Shown piece after piece: positions 26,901 through 33,970 of a stretch of DNA of 64,000 nucleotides; within the stretch, counting starts at the first letter, position 1; every line of letters begins with the position of its first letter. Location of the stretch: the NCBI GenBank assembly GCA_038210655.1, contig JBBQWM010000019.1, positions 1 through 64,000 of the forward strand, given 5' to 3'. Source of the DNA: 54-19 sp038210655 (GTDB lineage Bacteria > Chloroflexota > Chloroflexia > Chloroheliales > Chloroheliaceae). The translations under genes and the position numbers were made by a program. The notes under the pieces were generated by a model, which was not told the origin of the DNA, made no database searches, and saw only the letters and a list, made by a program, of their open reading frames with translations.

Positions 26901-27740
26901 ATCACGACCGCCCGCCGCCAGCGCTGTATCGACCAGCTTACGGCTAAGATCGGTCAGTTCGATAGCGGGGTCCTGCCCGACCTTTTGAAGCATCTCTGGC
27001 GGCAGCAAATCCCACAAACCATCGGTGCAGGCTATCACGAGGTTGCCCGGTTCGAGCGGGGCCAGATTAATATCGGCCTTGATCTCGGTTTCTAGCCCAA
27101 ACGCCCGCGTAATGGTATGGCGACGCGAGTCCCTGAGTAAGTCCTGAGCGCTCATGTGACCTTCTTGCACCATGAGTTCGCCCATTTCGACTACCCAGCT
27201 ATGATCGACCGTAATGGGCTTGAGGCCATTTCCAGGACGGGCCAGATAAACCCGGCTATCACCAACGTGGGCCGTGATGAGGTTTGAGCCGGTAATCAAA
27301 ACCGCTACGCAGGTGGTTGCCATACCGGGTCGCGTCTGGGCCAGATGGTAAACTTCCAGGTTGGCTGCCGCAAAAGCGGTGGCAAGCGCGGCGCTCAAAT
27401 CGGTCTGACCGCCCTGTAGCGCTTTCTCAAAGTCTTCTAGCAGCGTTTCGACGGCGGTCTGGCTGGCTAAAGCGCCTGCCTGTCCCATACTAACGCCATC
27501 GGCGACCACAAATAAGTAACAGGCCGGACGACCGTTGGTGGGGTCTGCCGCCAGTTCGAGGTGTCCGTGATAATCCTGCTGTTCTTTTTTGCGCTTGCCG
27601 ATATGGGCTTCTTCGCTAAAGCGCACCAGTAAACTATCCCCCGTGAGAGGTTGGTTTTCACTTTGCGGCAGGCTGGTCGATAAAGCTTGTTCTTGGTTTT
27701 GGCCGGATTTGTGGTGGCCTCCGTTTTGGGCTTCCCCCAT
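23958..27740 (-). CDS. PP2C phosphatase-TPR-transmembrane fusion protein
   Basis: A 1260-residue multidomain protein. Residues about 30-285 are a PP2C Ser/Thr phosphatase with metal motifs VVADGVSMGQAG, HVGDSRVYLARP and CTDGLWDL and a final GRDNITLTLARI. A linker and a TPR-like helical region (about 365-730) follow, then a Pro/Ser-rich stretch and one transmembrane helix at about 913-938 (LALAVIIGAILLILLVILPNVL). The last 320 residues would be outside the membrane and include GGAKVDDLKVFLA and FFERGWLAAD-like beta segments. Start: ATG 27740 has GGAG six bases upstream; a GTG at 27752 is in frame but not needed. The likely role is to oppose Ser/Thr kinases; none is in the window. Confidence 0.85.
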   Translation of the reverse strand: MGEAQNGGHHKSGQNQEQALSTSLPQSENQPLTGDSLLVRFSEEAHIGKRKKEQQDYHGHLELAADPTNGRPACYLFVVADGVSMGQAGALASQTAVETLLEDFEKALQGGQTDLSAALATAFAAANLEVYHLAQTRPGMATTCVAVLITGSNLITAHVGDSRVYLARPGNGLKPITVDHSWVVEMGELMVQEGHMSAQDLLRDSRRHTITRAFGLETEIKADINLAPLEPGNLVIACTDGLWDLLPPEMLQKVGQDPAIELTDLSRKLVDTALAAGGRDNITLTLARIVSLGQPAPLPALETMLVETAQDLAERTRPLSEPNIIVTTQPAVQPKNPPLPKPYQPIGVVDQPGSEFEADEIEDVPSLKLSNFNPEKLLSNAQKDFALGNWDEAIDSFIELEQLEASYHGLFESFSNSLVRYIGVAIGEGRVDQAELLIKRLEAARVNRYNELLADYCNEESRRAASTRHYPAARAYSLFCLRLRPNDTRARTLSELSDLYLALQRPGAPLAGRLALAQKIYARDETFGAIQDDLARIYLEMGDEAVKNQVWEDAASWYSMIAPLRPSDSQLLSLALGRQRSLEDGSAQRPTTPPPSTTPGLPQGGNATLRATERERAINEGRPEHEMLNRLKDRVSRAQKAWDGGRKEVGAEYIYLVDQLNELLQPNPWQQTFPRVVYDYAKWLLEQKQFEEARPYFQKAHNLGMTAAQQRISEIDRALRERTPGGRGPTPLDLPENSRSGSRNGLRAADDRSGTVTNMASVFTPRRPAPTGPMVNPRPEQPSEVTSSFGGISAPDETPLSSRPDHLNNGNGNDAQGLPPRMAAAIASGNWSQGLFQDVTAQATGANSEATDPEITTAAASGTLRQPNSRLAGDPLQEAAVREFSRLAGSGQPQSLNPRQAARHRLTGFMSLLKSLALPGLALAVIIGAILLILLVILPNVLNKTASDSTSTAAVLDNATATAANPTPTAPALDGIQGVVRIEGGAKVDDLKVFLATAGDPNSPFREFTQEGTFFRLPTTTLNRLDPRQKYIVVVRPKSTADRQYAENLPPDNAFQQPFTRADLTFDPLKGFDTTIRILPESLAFFPLKGAEADQDVPGGRYFGAFRHSLRGDYLKFYNANGGLVRFGFPISEEFDWATNGRVQFFERGWLAADAPGKPISVGKVGKALLDSTCNNIQRLPANITPLAVPTLKPDQDFAAFATNFKLGPPQTQSFDPQGTGKLKIQYFEQGRLELNPADKKAISLGLLGSEYARCIGWLK

Positions 27741-27995
27741 AGATTTCTCCACTTTGAAGGTTATTTATGCAGGCGACGAGCAGGTTTTGCAATCCTGAAG
27801 CCCCGGCAACTCGAAACCGAGCTACTGGCGCCGCTCCTTTTTACCACTATTTTGATCTAACTGTACTACCCGCGATCCACGTTTGAAGGCTGCACTTGCT
27901 AACCATCTGGTGGCCCTATTGTACACTATTTCCGCTTGTTTCGCACCCCCCTGCCTAAAAATTGTACCCCTTTTTATACTTATGTCCACTTATAT

Positions 27996-28027
27996 ATAGG
28001 GGGCGATCCGTCAGGATCGCCCCCTAT
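27996..28027. repeat. Perfect 14-bp hairpin
   Basis: ATAGGGGGCGATCC (27996-28009) and GGATCGCCCCCTAT (28014-28027) around a GTCA loop. It is GC-rich with no T tract on either side, so it is either a weak terminator for the cimA transcript or another interspersed palindrome. Confidence 0.65.
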
Positions 28028-28128
28028 TACGACTATAACCTTAACAACAAAACACCTGATACCTGACGCTTTAGCTTACTATGTTAGAGGCTATCACAAT
28101 TGCTCCGGTAAAAAATACTGGAATAATC

Positions 28129-28249
28129 TTAACTACACACCCCTGTCACTCTGAGGCGGGAGCTTAGCTCGATTTTTGCCAAAGATGCCTTCCCGCCGAA
28201 GAATCTAGACCCTTCGCTGCGGCTCAGGGTGACAGGGGTGTGTAGTTAC
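28129..28249. mobile_element. MITE-like palindromic element with target duplication
   Basis: A 121-bp element with ends TTAACTAC and GTAGTTAC. The inverted repeats are about 26 bp (ACTACACACCCCTGTCAC plus CTGAG). It is flanked by direct copies of GAATAATC (28121-28128 and 28250-28257); the match extends by TT to 10 bp. The right copy lies 1 bp from the cimA stop codon, so the insertion landed exactly behind cimA. The inner sequence belongs to the TGTCAYYCTGAG family. It codes for nothing. Confidence 0.75.
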
Positions 28250-28258
28250 GAATAATCT

Positions 28259-29896
28259 TTAACTGACCGACACCTTTTCGGTTAGGGTGGCCTGGGTAAA
28301 GCGGTCGCGCACCAGGGCGTATTCGAGACTATCGACCAGTGCTAGATAGCTGGCCTCGATTACGTTGGTACTGGAACCGACCGTGTGCCAGTTGTCCAGA
28401 CCGTCGCCCGAACTGATTGTTACCCGGATACGACTGGCAGTCCCTTCGTCGTTGAGAACGCGCACTTTGTAATCGATCAACCGAACATTGCTCAGTTGCG
28501 GGTAGAAATTTAGGAGAGCCTTACGCAAAGCACGATCAAGCGCATCCACCGGGCCGTTGCCTTCGGCGGCGGTGTGCATGCTTACTCCGTTGACGAGTAT
28601 CTTGACCGTCGCTTCCGAGAGCAGTTGACCGTCCGCCCCGCCCCGCCGCTCCGAAAGCACTACCATATCGCGTAACTCGAAAGGCGCTTTGTAGTCGGCC
28701 TGGGTGCGCCACATAATCAACTCGAAAGAGGCTTCGGCATTCTCGAACGAGAAGCCCTGGTTTTCCAGTTGCTTGATCTGGTCGATCACTTCGCGCACTT
28801 CGGCCTCGCCCTTACGCATTTCCAGGCCAAGCTGATAAGCTTTGTGCAATACGTTCGATTGTCCGCCAAGCTCCGAGACCAGTACGCGCTGGCGGTTGCC
28901 AACCTGTTCCGGCACAATATGTTCGTAGGTACGACGGTCTTTCATGACTGCCGAGACGTGTACGCCGCCCTTATGGGCGAAGGCGCTTCGCCCTACAAAG
29001 GCCATCTGATTGCTATGTGGCATATTGGCTACTTCCGAGACCAGATGCGACATTTCGGTCAGGTGGCTCAGGTGGCCTTCCGGCAAACACTGATAGCCCA
29101 TTTTCAGTTCCAAATTGGCAATGACCGAGCAGAGGTTGGCATTGCCACAACGTTCGCCGTAGCCATTGATAGTTCCCTGTACCTGGCGTACCCCGGCCCG
29201 TACCGCATAAAGGGTATTGGCGCAGGCCAAATCGCCATCATTATGAACGTGGATGCCCAGCCGTATCCCGAACTGATCGGTCAATTGGCGCACACGGGTC
29301 ATAATGTCGGGGACTTCAAAAGTTAAGAGACCGCCATTGGTGTCGCATAGCACAATCCAATCGGCCCCTGCTTCCGCCGCCCGTTGCAAGGTCGCCAGAG
29401 CGTAATCCTGGTTGGCCTTAAAGCCGTCAAAGAAATGTTCGGCATCGTAGATCAGTTCGCGCCCGGCCTGTTTGAAGAAAGCGACGCTATCGCCGACCAT
29501 TTCGAGGTTTTCTTCCAGGGTCGTGTTCAGGGCGTGCTTGACGTGCAAGTCCCAGCTTTTGCCAAAGATGGTTACGACTGGAGTTTTGCTTTGCATCAGC
29601 AGTCGCAAATTGCCGTCCTCTTCGGGCCGGACATTCGCCCGGCGGGTGCTGCCAAAAGCGGCTAGTTTGGCGTGCTTGAGGTTTAGATGACCGTTGGCGG
29701 CACGGGTAAAGAATTCTTCATCTTTGGGATTGCTGCCGGGCCATCCGCCCTCGATATACTCCACCCCCAACTCGTCCAGCTTCTTCGCCAAATTAATCTT
29801 GTCCTCGACCGAAAAGCTGATCCCCTCGCCCTGGCTGCCGTCGCGCAGGGTGGTGTCGTAGACAAAGATGCGTCGCTGATCCTCCGTCAAATCCAT
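28259..29896 (-). CDS. cimA: (R)-citramalate synthase
   Basis: A 545-residue enzyme of the LeuA/CimA family that condenses acetyl-CoA with pyruvate to citramalate, a threonine-independent route to isoleucine. The N-terminal TIM barrel shows DTTLRDGSQGEGISFS near residue 14 and HVHNDGDLACANTL for metal binding; the C-terminal regulatory domain follows after residue 400. DTTLRDGSQGEGIS and the GGWPGSNPKD segment separate it from LeuA, which is encoded separately 2.3 kb upstream. AGAGGAG lies 7 bases before the ATG. It is the last gene of the branched-chain cluster. A mobile palindrome sits directly behind its stop. Confidence 0.92.
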   Translation of the reverse strand: MDLTEDQRRIFVYDTTLRDGSQGEGISFSVEDKINLAKKLDELGVEYIEGGWPGSNPKDEEFFTRAANGHLNLKHAKLAAFGSTRRANVRPEEDGNLRLLMQSKTPVVTIFGKSWDLHVKHALNTTLEENLEMVGDSVAFFKQAGRELIYDAEHFFDGFKANQDYALATLQRAAEAGADWIVLCDTNGGLLTFEVPDIMTRVRQLTDQFGIRLGIHVHNDGDLACANTLYAVRAGVRQVQGTINGYGERCGNANLCSVIANLELKMGYQCLPEGHLSHLTEMSHLVSEVANMPHSNQMAFVGRSAFAHKGGVHVSAVMKDRRTYEHIVPEQVGNRQRVLVSELGGQSNVLHKAYQLGLEMRKGEAEVREVIDQIKQLENQGFSFENAEASFELIMWRTQADYKAPFELRDMVVLSERRGGADGQLLSEATVKILVNGVSMHTAAEGNGPVDALDRALRKALLNFYPQLSNVRLIDYKVRVLNDEGTASRIRVTISSGDGLDNWHTVGSSTNVIEASYLALVDSLEYALVRDRFTQATLTEKVSVS

Positions 29897-29918
29897 CTCG
29901 TTGCTCCTCTAATATTAA

Positions 29919-29965
29919 CAGGGATAGACAGGCTTAACAGGCTAGAATTGATTTTCTTATCCCTG
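29919..29965. repeat. Dyad with GGATAGACAGG-type 9-bp repeats
   Basis: CAGGGATA (29919-29926) pairs with TATCCCTG (29958-29965). The left side continues GACAGGCTTAACAGGCT with a 9-bp period. A closely related dyad lies in front of leuA (33893-33967). Both sit just upstream of a ribosome site in the same operon. Confidence 0.6.
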
Positions 29966-30023
29966 CTGAAGTGGCAAATTTGATTGGCTCACTTGCGCCC
30001 CACGTACCCCGTCTCTTCTTAAA

Positions 30024-31130
30024 TTAGTCTTGTTTGTTTATTTCGGCTACGACTGCCTCGCCCATCTGGGTCGTGCCGAGCTTGGTCTTGCCTGGTTCGT
30101 AAAGATCGGGAGTACGGTAGCCTGCCTGTAGCACGTTATCAATCGCCGTTTCGATGGCGCTGGCCTCGGCTTCCAGGCCGTAAGTCAATCGCAGCAGCAT
30201 CGCAGCACACCCGATAGCGGCCAGTGGGTTGGCAATACCTTGCCCGGTGATGTCGGGGGCCGTCCCGTGGATCGGTTCGTACATCCCAAACTGCCCACCA
30301 CTACCGTTTTTGACCGCGCCCAAACTGGCACTCGCAAGCAACCCCATTGACCCCGCCAGCATCGAGGCTTCGTCGGTCAGGATATCGCCAAACAGGTTTT
30401 CGGTTACGATTACATCAAAGGCGGCAGGCTTGCGGATTAAATTCATTGCCGCGCTATCGACCAGCATGTGTTCCAGTTCGATGGCTGGGTAGTCGCGGGC
30501 CACCTCGATAGCAACCTCTCGCCACAATCGGCTGGTATTTAGCACGTTCGATTTATCGACCGAGGTGACTTTCTTTTTGCCGTTGCGTGTTTTTGCCAGT
30601 TCAAACGCAACCCGCACGATCCGTTCGATTTCCTGTTCGCTGTAGGGCAATGTATCGACCGCCTTGCGTCCGCCCTCGTCGGTATAACGGCGGCTAGGCT
30701 GCCCAAAGTAGAGACCGCCGGTCAACTCGCGTACCACGACCAGATCGACCCCTGCCAGCGTTTCCGGCTTGAGGGTGCTGGCATTTTGTAACATCGGCAA
30801 GTTCTTGACGGGCCGCAAATTAGCGAACAAATCAAAAATCTTTCGTAGTATAAAAAGGGCTTTTTCCGGTCGGCGTTCCATCGGTTCGTTATCATACTTT
30901 GGTAGCCCGACCGCCCCAAACAAAATCGAATCGCTGGCTTTGCACAGTTCCAATGTCGCGTCGGTAATCGCCACGCCCTCTTTTTCAAGGGCTGCTCCGC
31001 CGACCAATGCTTCCTCGTAGCTAAGGCTGTGTCCATATTTATCGGCGACCGTTTTCAAAACTTTCAACGCTTCGGTCGTTACTTCTTTACCAATGCCGTC
31101 CCCCGGCAGAACCGCAATTTTGAGCAGCAT
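30024..31130 (-). CDS. leuB: 3-Isopropylmalate dehydrogenase
   Basis: NAD-dependent oxidative decarboxylation of 3-isopropylmalate in leucine synthesis; with cimA present it may also serve the citramalate route. The 368-residue protein starts KIAVLPGDGIGKEV and has the substrate motif RELTGGLYFG and the DKSNVL and DILTDEASM segments of the family. The frame is open to 31169, but ATG 31130 has AGGGG nine bases upstream and gives the normal N-terminus. It lies 127 bp upstream of cimA on the same strand. Confidence 0.93.
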   Translation of the reverse strand: MLLKIAVLPGDGIGKEVTTEALKVLKTVADKYGHSLSYEEALVGGAALEKEGVAITDATLELCKASDSILFGAVGLPKYDNEPMERRPEKALFILRKIFDLFANLRPVKNLPMLQNASTLKPETLAGVDLVVVRELTGGLYFGQPSRRYTDEGGRKAVDTLPYSEQEIERIVRVAFELAKTRNGKKKVTSVDKSNVLNTSRLWREVAIEVARDYPAIELEHMLVDSAAMNLIRKPAAFDVIVTENLFGDILTDEASMLAGSMGLLASASLGAVKNGSGGQFGMYEPIHGTAPDITGQGIANPLAAIGCAAMLLRLTYGLEAEASAIETAIDNVLQAGYRTPDLYEPGKTKLGTTQMGEAVVAEINKQD

Positions 31131-31172
31131 ATCTAAAATCCCCTCTGATTTTTTATTGAGGTATAACATTAT

Positions 31173-31248
31173 CTGTAGGAGCGAGCTTCTGCTCCCGCTT
31201 TAATGGGCGGCTAGGTCTTCAATCGCGAGCAGAAGCTCGCTCCTACAG
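31173..31248. repeat. Interspersed palindrome, CTGTAGGAGCGAGC family
   Basis: Outer arms CTGTAGGAGCGAGCTTCTGCTC and its complement are perfect over 22 bp; the inner part is less symmetric. The sequence and both flanks (TTAT before, GGGTCAATATCTCTGCATTTTGC after) match a second copy at 42777-42852, so the repeated unit is larger than the palindrome. It lies between the TA pair and leuB. Confidence 0.8.
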
Positions 31249-31309
31249 GGTCAATATCTCTGCATTTTGCTATAGCTTTAATACCAGCATTATCAACAGT
31301 ACTTATTCG

Positions 31310-31582
31310 TTAAAGTAAATCTTCGTAAATTTCTGGCCCTGTTTTGCGTCTAATCGCTTGGATGGTAACGATTTGGTGATCTTCATCTATATAGTAGATG
31401 ATCCGCCATTGGTCCAACGGTACTCGCCATTGTCCAGGCATACCGCGTAACTCTTTTGATCTGGGTGGATGAGGATTGGTTGCCAAATCCTTTATCTGAT
31501 CTCGAACTCGTTGGCGGACTTTGCCGGGTAGTTGGCGAACCTGGCGGTTAGCTGTATCGGTATAGCTAATCTGGTAAGTCAT
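31310..31582 (-). CDS. RelE/ParE-type toxin
   Basis: A 90-residue protein of the RelE/ParE superfamily, expected to be an mRNA-cleaving or gyrase-blocking toxin. It has the basic core (RQLPGKVRQRVRDQI, KELRGMPGQWRVPLDQWRIIYYI) and the typical C-terminal strand IVTIQAIRRKTG. It overlaps the antitoxin gene by 17 bp. The pair is inserted between leuA and leuB in the branched-chain cluster. Confidence 0.85.
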   Translation of the reverse strand: MTYQISYTDTANRQVRQLPGKVRQRVRDQIKDLATNPHPPRSKELRGMPGQWRVPLDQWRIIYYIDEDHQIVTIQAIRRKTGPEIYEDLL

Positions 31583-31871
31583 CTAACTCAGCTTCAACCT
31601 CTTCCAGGCTATATAATTTTTCTTCACCTCTGCTAATCCGAGCCTCAATTTCCTGAACAACACTTATATCATCAGCTTCCTCAAATTTCTCTAAATAGTC
31701 GAGGATAGATTGATAGACTTCTGCATTAACCAGCACCACTGCTGGTTTATCGTCTTTCATAATTATTTTCGGGGCGCGGTTGGTCTGCACTTCCTGTACC
31801 AACTCTTCCAGGTATGTTTTCGCAGTGGAAAGGTCAAATTTGTTTTGGCTTAAGTTAAGGTTCTCAATCAT
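31566..31871 (-). CDS. Phd/YefM-like antitoxin
   Basis: A 101-residue antitoxin. The N-terminal half (STAKTYLEELVQEVQTNRAP, KDDKPAVVLVNAEVYQS) matches the Phd/YefM DNA-binding dimerisation fold, and the acidic C-terminus (SLEEVEAELDDLPD) is the toxin-neutralising tail. AAGGAG lies 10 bases before the ATG, and a good promoter sits upstream (31911-31939), so the pair can be expressed independently of the leu genes. The toxin start lies inside its 3' end. Confidence 0.83.
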   Translation of the reverse strand: MIENLNLSQNKFDLSTAKTYLEELVQEVQTNRAPKIIMKDDKPAVVLVNAEVYQSILDYLEKFEEADDISVVQEIEARISRGEEKLYSLEEVEAELDDLPD

Positions 31872-31910
31872 GGTTTATTTCTCCTTGTATTTCCCCAATA
31901 TCTGACCTTA

Positions 31911-31939
31911 ACTGTACTTCCCGGCCTATAGGCTGTCAA
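31911..31939 (-). promoter_or_regulatory. Promoter of the antitoxin-toxin pair
   Basis: On the minus strand, TTGACA (31939-31934), 17-bp spacer, TACAGT (31916-31911). The transcript would start about 30 nt before the antitoxin ATG. Confidence 0.65.
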
Positions 31940-31953
31940 TACCCACGCCCAAA

Positions 31954-31997
31954 GCAGCCCACTTGTAGCGAACGTCACTGTTCGCTACAAAGGCTGC
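31954..31997. repeat. Two-step hairpin
   Basis: TTGTAGCGAAC and GTTCGCTACAA (11 bp perfect, 6-nt loop) with a second outer stem GCAGCC / GGCTGC. It lies just beyond the -35 of the TA promoter on the leuA side and may separate the two transcription units or act as an operator. Confidence 0.55.
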
Positions 31998-32071
31998 CGG
32001 AAGACGACTCTGTCTGCCTGGAGGGTGGAGGATGTTATTCACAAGTAGCGCACAAAGCGAGAGCAAGTTGT

Positions 32072-32102
32072 AAATGCCGTCGCCATTACCCGACGGCATT
32101 TT
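32072..32102. terminator. Hairpin AAATGCCGTCG, possible terminator
   Basis: A perfect 11-bp stem (32072-32082 with 32091-32101) and 8-nt loop. On the plus strand it ends in TTTT, on the minus strand in ATTTA. It could end the leuA transcript before the TA pair, but the T tract is short. Confidence 0.45.
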
Positions 32103-32177
32103 AAGGAACCACAACCGGCTTTAGGATATACCCTTACGGGATGAAGCCGTGATTACGATCCAAAGATCAGATTTACT

Positions 32178-32246
32178 ATTCTGCATTCTGCACTCTGACT
32201 TCTGCATTTTTCATCCCTCATCCCTCATCCTTCATCCCTTTTCCCT
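32178..32246. repeat. Heptamer array overlapping the leuA stop
   Basis: Consecutive 7-bp units ATTCTGC, ATTCTGC, ACTCTGA, CTTCTGC, a short break, then CATCCCT, CATCCCT, CATCCTT, CATCCCT. It runs into the leuA stop codon at 32245-32247. It joins the two heptamer types seen separately at 16049-16090 and 51818-51892. Confidence 0.75.
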
Positions 32247-33870
32247 ACACATACGCCCGGCTGATCCCGGCGAGTGGGCCAAACTCATCCCGCTTGAATG
32301 GATCGGCATTGCTTTCATCCTCGAACGAACCCATCTGGACGAATTTGTTGATGGCGTGCAGGTAGGCTTTGGCGGAAGCAGCGATAATATCGGTGGCTGC
32401 GCCGCGCCCGTTGACCGTGCGCCCTTTGAAAACCACCTTCATCGTGACTTCGCCGATAGCATCTTCACCGCCTGTGACGGCGCTGACGTTAAACTCGGTC
32501 AGTTCGCAGTTGAGACCTACCAAACGGTTGATCGCCTTGCAAACCGCGTCTACCGGGCCGTCGCCAGTGGCAGCCTCGGTCAGGACTGTGCCATCGCTGG
32601 CGAGTAACTTGACCATTGCAGTCGGCACGGTTTTATCGCCGGTTGTGACCTGGAAGGTTTCGAGCCGATAGGCGGCTTCCGTTTCGTCCTGTACCTGATC
32701 CATAATAAGGGACACAATATCGCGGTCGCTGATGACCTTCTTTTTATCGCAAAGCTGCTTGAACTCGAAAAAAGCCCGGTTGAGTTCCTCGCCATCCATT
32801 TCATAGCCCAGGTCTTCCAGCTTTTTACGGAAGGCGTGGCGACCACTGTGCTTGCCTAGCACCAGGTCAGTTCCGGCCTGTCCGACAGCGGAAGCGTCCA
32901 TAATCTCGTAGGTGCTTTTTTCTTTGAGGATACCATCCTGGTGGATGCCACTTTCGTGGGCGAAGGCATTAGAGCCGACGATAGCCTTGTTTGGCTGCAC
33001 CGGGATGCCGGTAAAGGTGCTGACCATTCGGCTGGTGCGGTAAATCTGCCCGGTATCAATGTTAGTGTTGAGGCCGAATACATCTTTGCGAGTGTCCAGG
33101 GCCATTACGATTTCTTCGAGAGCGGCGTTTCCGGCCCGTTCGCCGATGCCATTGATGGTACACTCGACCTGCCGCGCCCCGGCTTTGAGGGCGGTCAGGC
33201 TGTTCGAGACTGCCATGCCCAAATCGTTGTGACAATGAACTGAAATGATGGCTTGCCGGATATTTGGAACTCGCGCCTGGATCGTCAAAACCATCCGTTC
33301 GTATTCGCCCGGTGTTGTGAAGCCGACCGTATCGGGCAGGTTGACCGTCGTGGCTCCCGACTCAATCGCAATTTCAATCATCTTGCACAGGTAATCCAGG
33401 TCGGAGCGGGTGGCATCCTGGGCCGAGAATTCGACATCCTGGCACAGACTCCGGGCGTAGGCAACCATCTCGCGGGTTTGGGCCAGGGCTTCCTCGCGGG
33501 TCAGCCTAAAGAGGTGTTCGAGGTGAATATCGGAGGACGAAATAAAGACGTGCAGGCGGGGTCGTTCGGCATCGCGCAAAGCTTCCCAGGCCCGGTCAAT
33601 ATCTTGTTTGCGGACACGGGCCAGGCTGGCAATGATCGGCCCTTTGACTTCACGGGCGATCCGTTGTACCGCGTCAAAATCGCCTTGCGACGAAATAGCA
33701 AAGCCGGCCTCGATCACATCTACGCCCAGGCGGGCCAACTGTTTAGCGATTTCGACCTTTTCTTCAATGTTGAGTGTAGCACCCGGCGACTGTTCGCCAT
33801 CGCGCAGAGTGGTATCGAAGATAATCACCCGGCGGGGATCAGCCGACGGGTTCACTACATCAGGGTTCAT
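32245..33870 (-). CDS. leuA: 2-Isopropylmalate synthase
   Basis: First committed enzyme of leucine synthesis (acetyl-CoA plus 2-ketoisovalerate). The 541-residue protein has the catalytic DTTLRDGEQSPGATLN near residue 19, the metal-binding HCHNDLGMAVSN, and NAFAHESGIHQDG, then a C-terminal regulatory domain for leucine feedback (ending near FGPLAGISRAYV). AGAGGAGG lies 8 bases before the ATG. The stop codon overlaps a heptamer array, and the dyad at 33893-33967 lies between it and ilvC. Confidence 0.94.
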   Translation of the reverse strand: MNPDVVNPSADPRRVIIFDTTLRDGEQSPGATLNIEEKVEIAKQLARLGVDVIEAGFAISSQGDFDAVQRIAREVKGPIIASLARVRKQDIDRAWEALRDAERPRLHVFISSSDIHLEHLFRLTREEALAQTREMVAYARSLCQDVEFSAQDATRSDLDYLCKMIEIAIESGATTVNLPDTVGFTTPGEYERMVLTIQARVPNIRQAIISVHCHNDLGMAVSNSLTALKAGARQVECTINGIGERAGNAALEEIVMALDTRKDVFGLNTNIDTGQIYRTSRMVSTFTGIPVQPNKAIVGSNAFAHESGIHQDGILKEKSTYEIMDASAVGQAGTDLVLGKHSGRHAFRKKLEDLGYEMDGEELNRAFFEFKQLCDKKKVISDRDIVSLIMDQVQDETEAAYRLETFQVTTGDKTVPTAMVKLLASDGTVLTEAATGDGPVDAVCKAINRLVGLNCELTEFNVSAVTGGEDAIGEVTMKVVFKGRTVNGRGAATDIIAASAKAYLHAINKFVQMGSFEDESNADPFKRDEFGPLAGISRAYV

Positions 33871-33892
33871 TCTAGTTGCCTCCTCTAAATTT

Positions 33893-33967
33893 AACCGGGA
33901 TGGACAGGATTAACAGGATAAAATTATTTAGCCTACACAGCCTTCAAAATCCCTGTTCATCCCAGTT
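33893..33967. repeat. Dyad between ilvC and leuA
   Basis: AACCGGGATGGACAGG (33893-33908) pairs with CCTGTTCATCCCAGTT (33952-33967) with two mismatches over 16 bp. The left side continues with 9-bp spaced GGAT words. It fills nearly the whole gap between the ilvC stop and the leuA ribosome site and resembles the dyad at 29919-29965. Confidence 0.65.
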
Positions 33968-33970
33968 TAT

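Larger units (their letters stand above)
27741..28258. other. Intergenic region upstream of the PP2C gene
   Basis: About 518 bp between cimA and the PP2C gene, both on the minus strand. It holds the 28129-28249 mobile palindrome, the 27996-28027 hairpin, and a TACAAT box on the minus strand (27918-27923) that could be the -10 of the PP2C promoter, though its -35 is poor. No coding frame looks real. Confidence 0.6.
31872..32244. other. Intergenic region between leuA and the first TA pair
   Basis: About 370 bp. It holds the TA promoter (31911-31939), two strong hairpins (31954-31997 and 32072-32102) and most of a heptamer array (32178-32246). A 62-codon frame on the minus strand (31926-32114) runs through the hairpins and looks spurious. 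Confidence 0.6.

Noticed and set aside
31926..32114. 62-residue minus-strand frame between leuA and the toxin-antitoxin pair
   Set aside because: It runs through two strong hairpins and has no ribosome site or family signal.
32178..32246. Possible CRISPR array in the heptamer regions
   Set aside because: The period is 7 bp with no spacers and no cas genes, so this is not a CRISPR.
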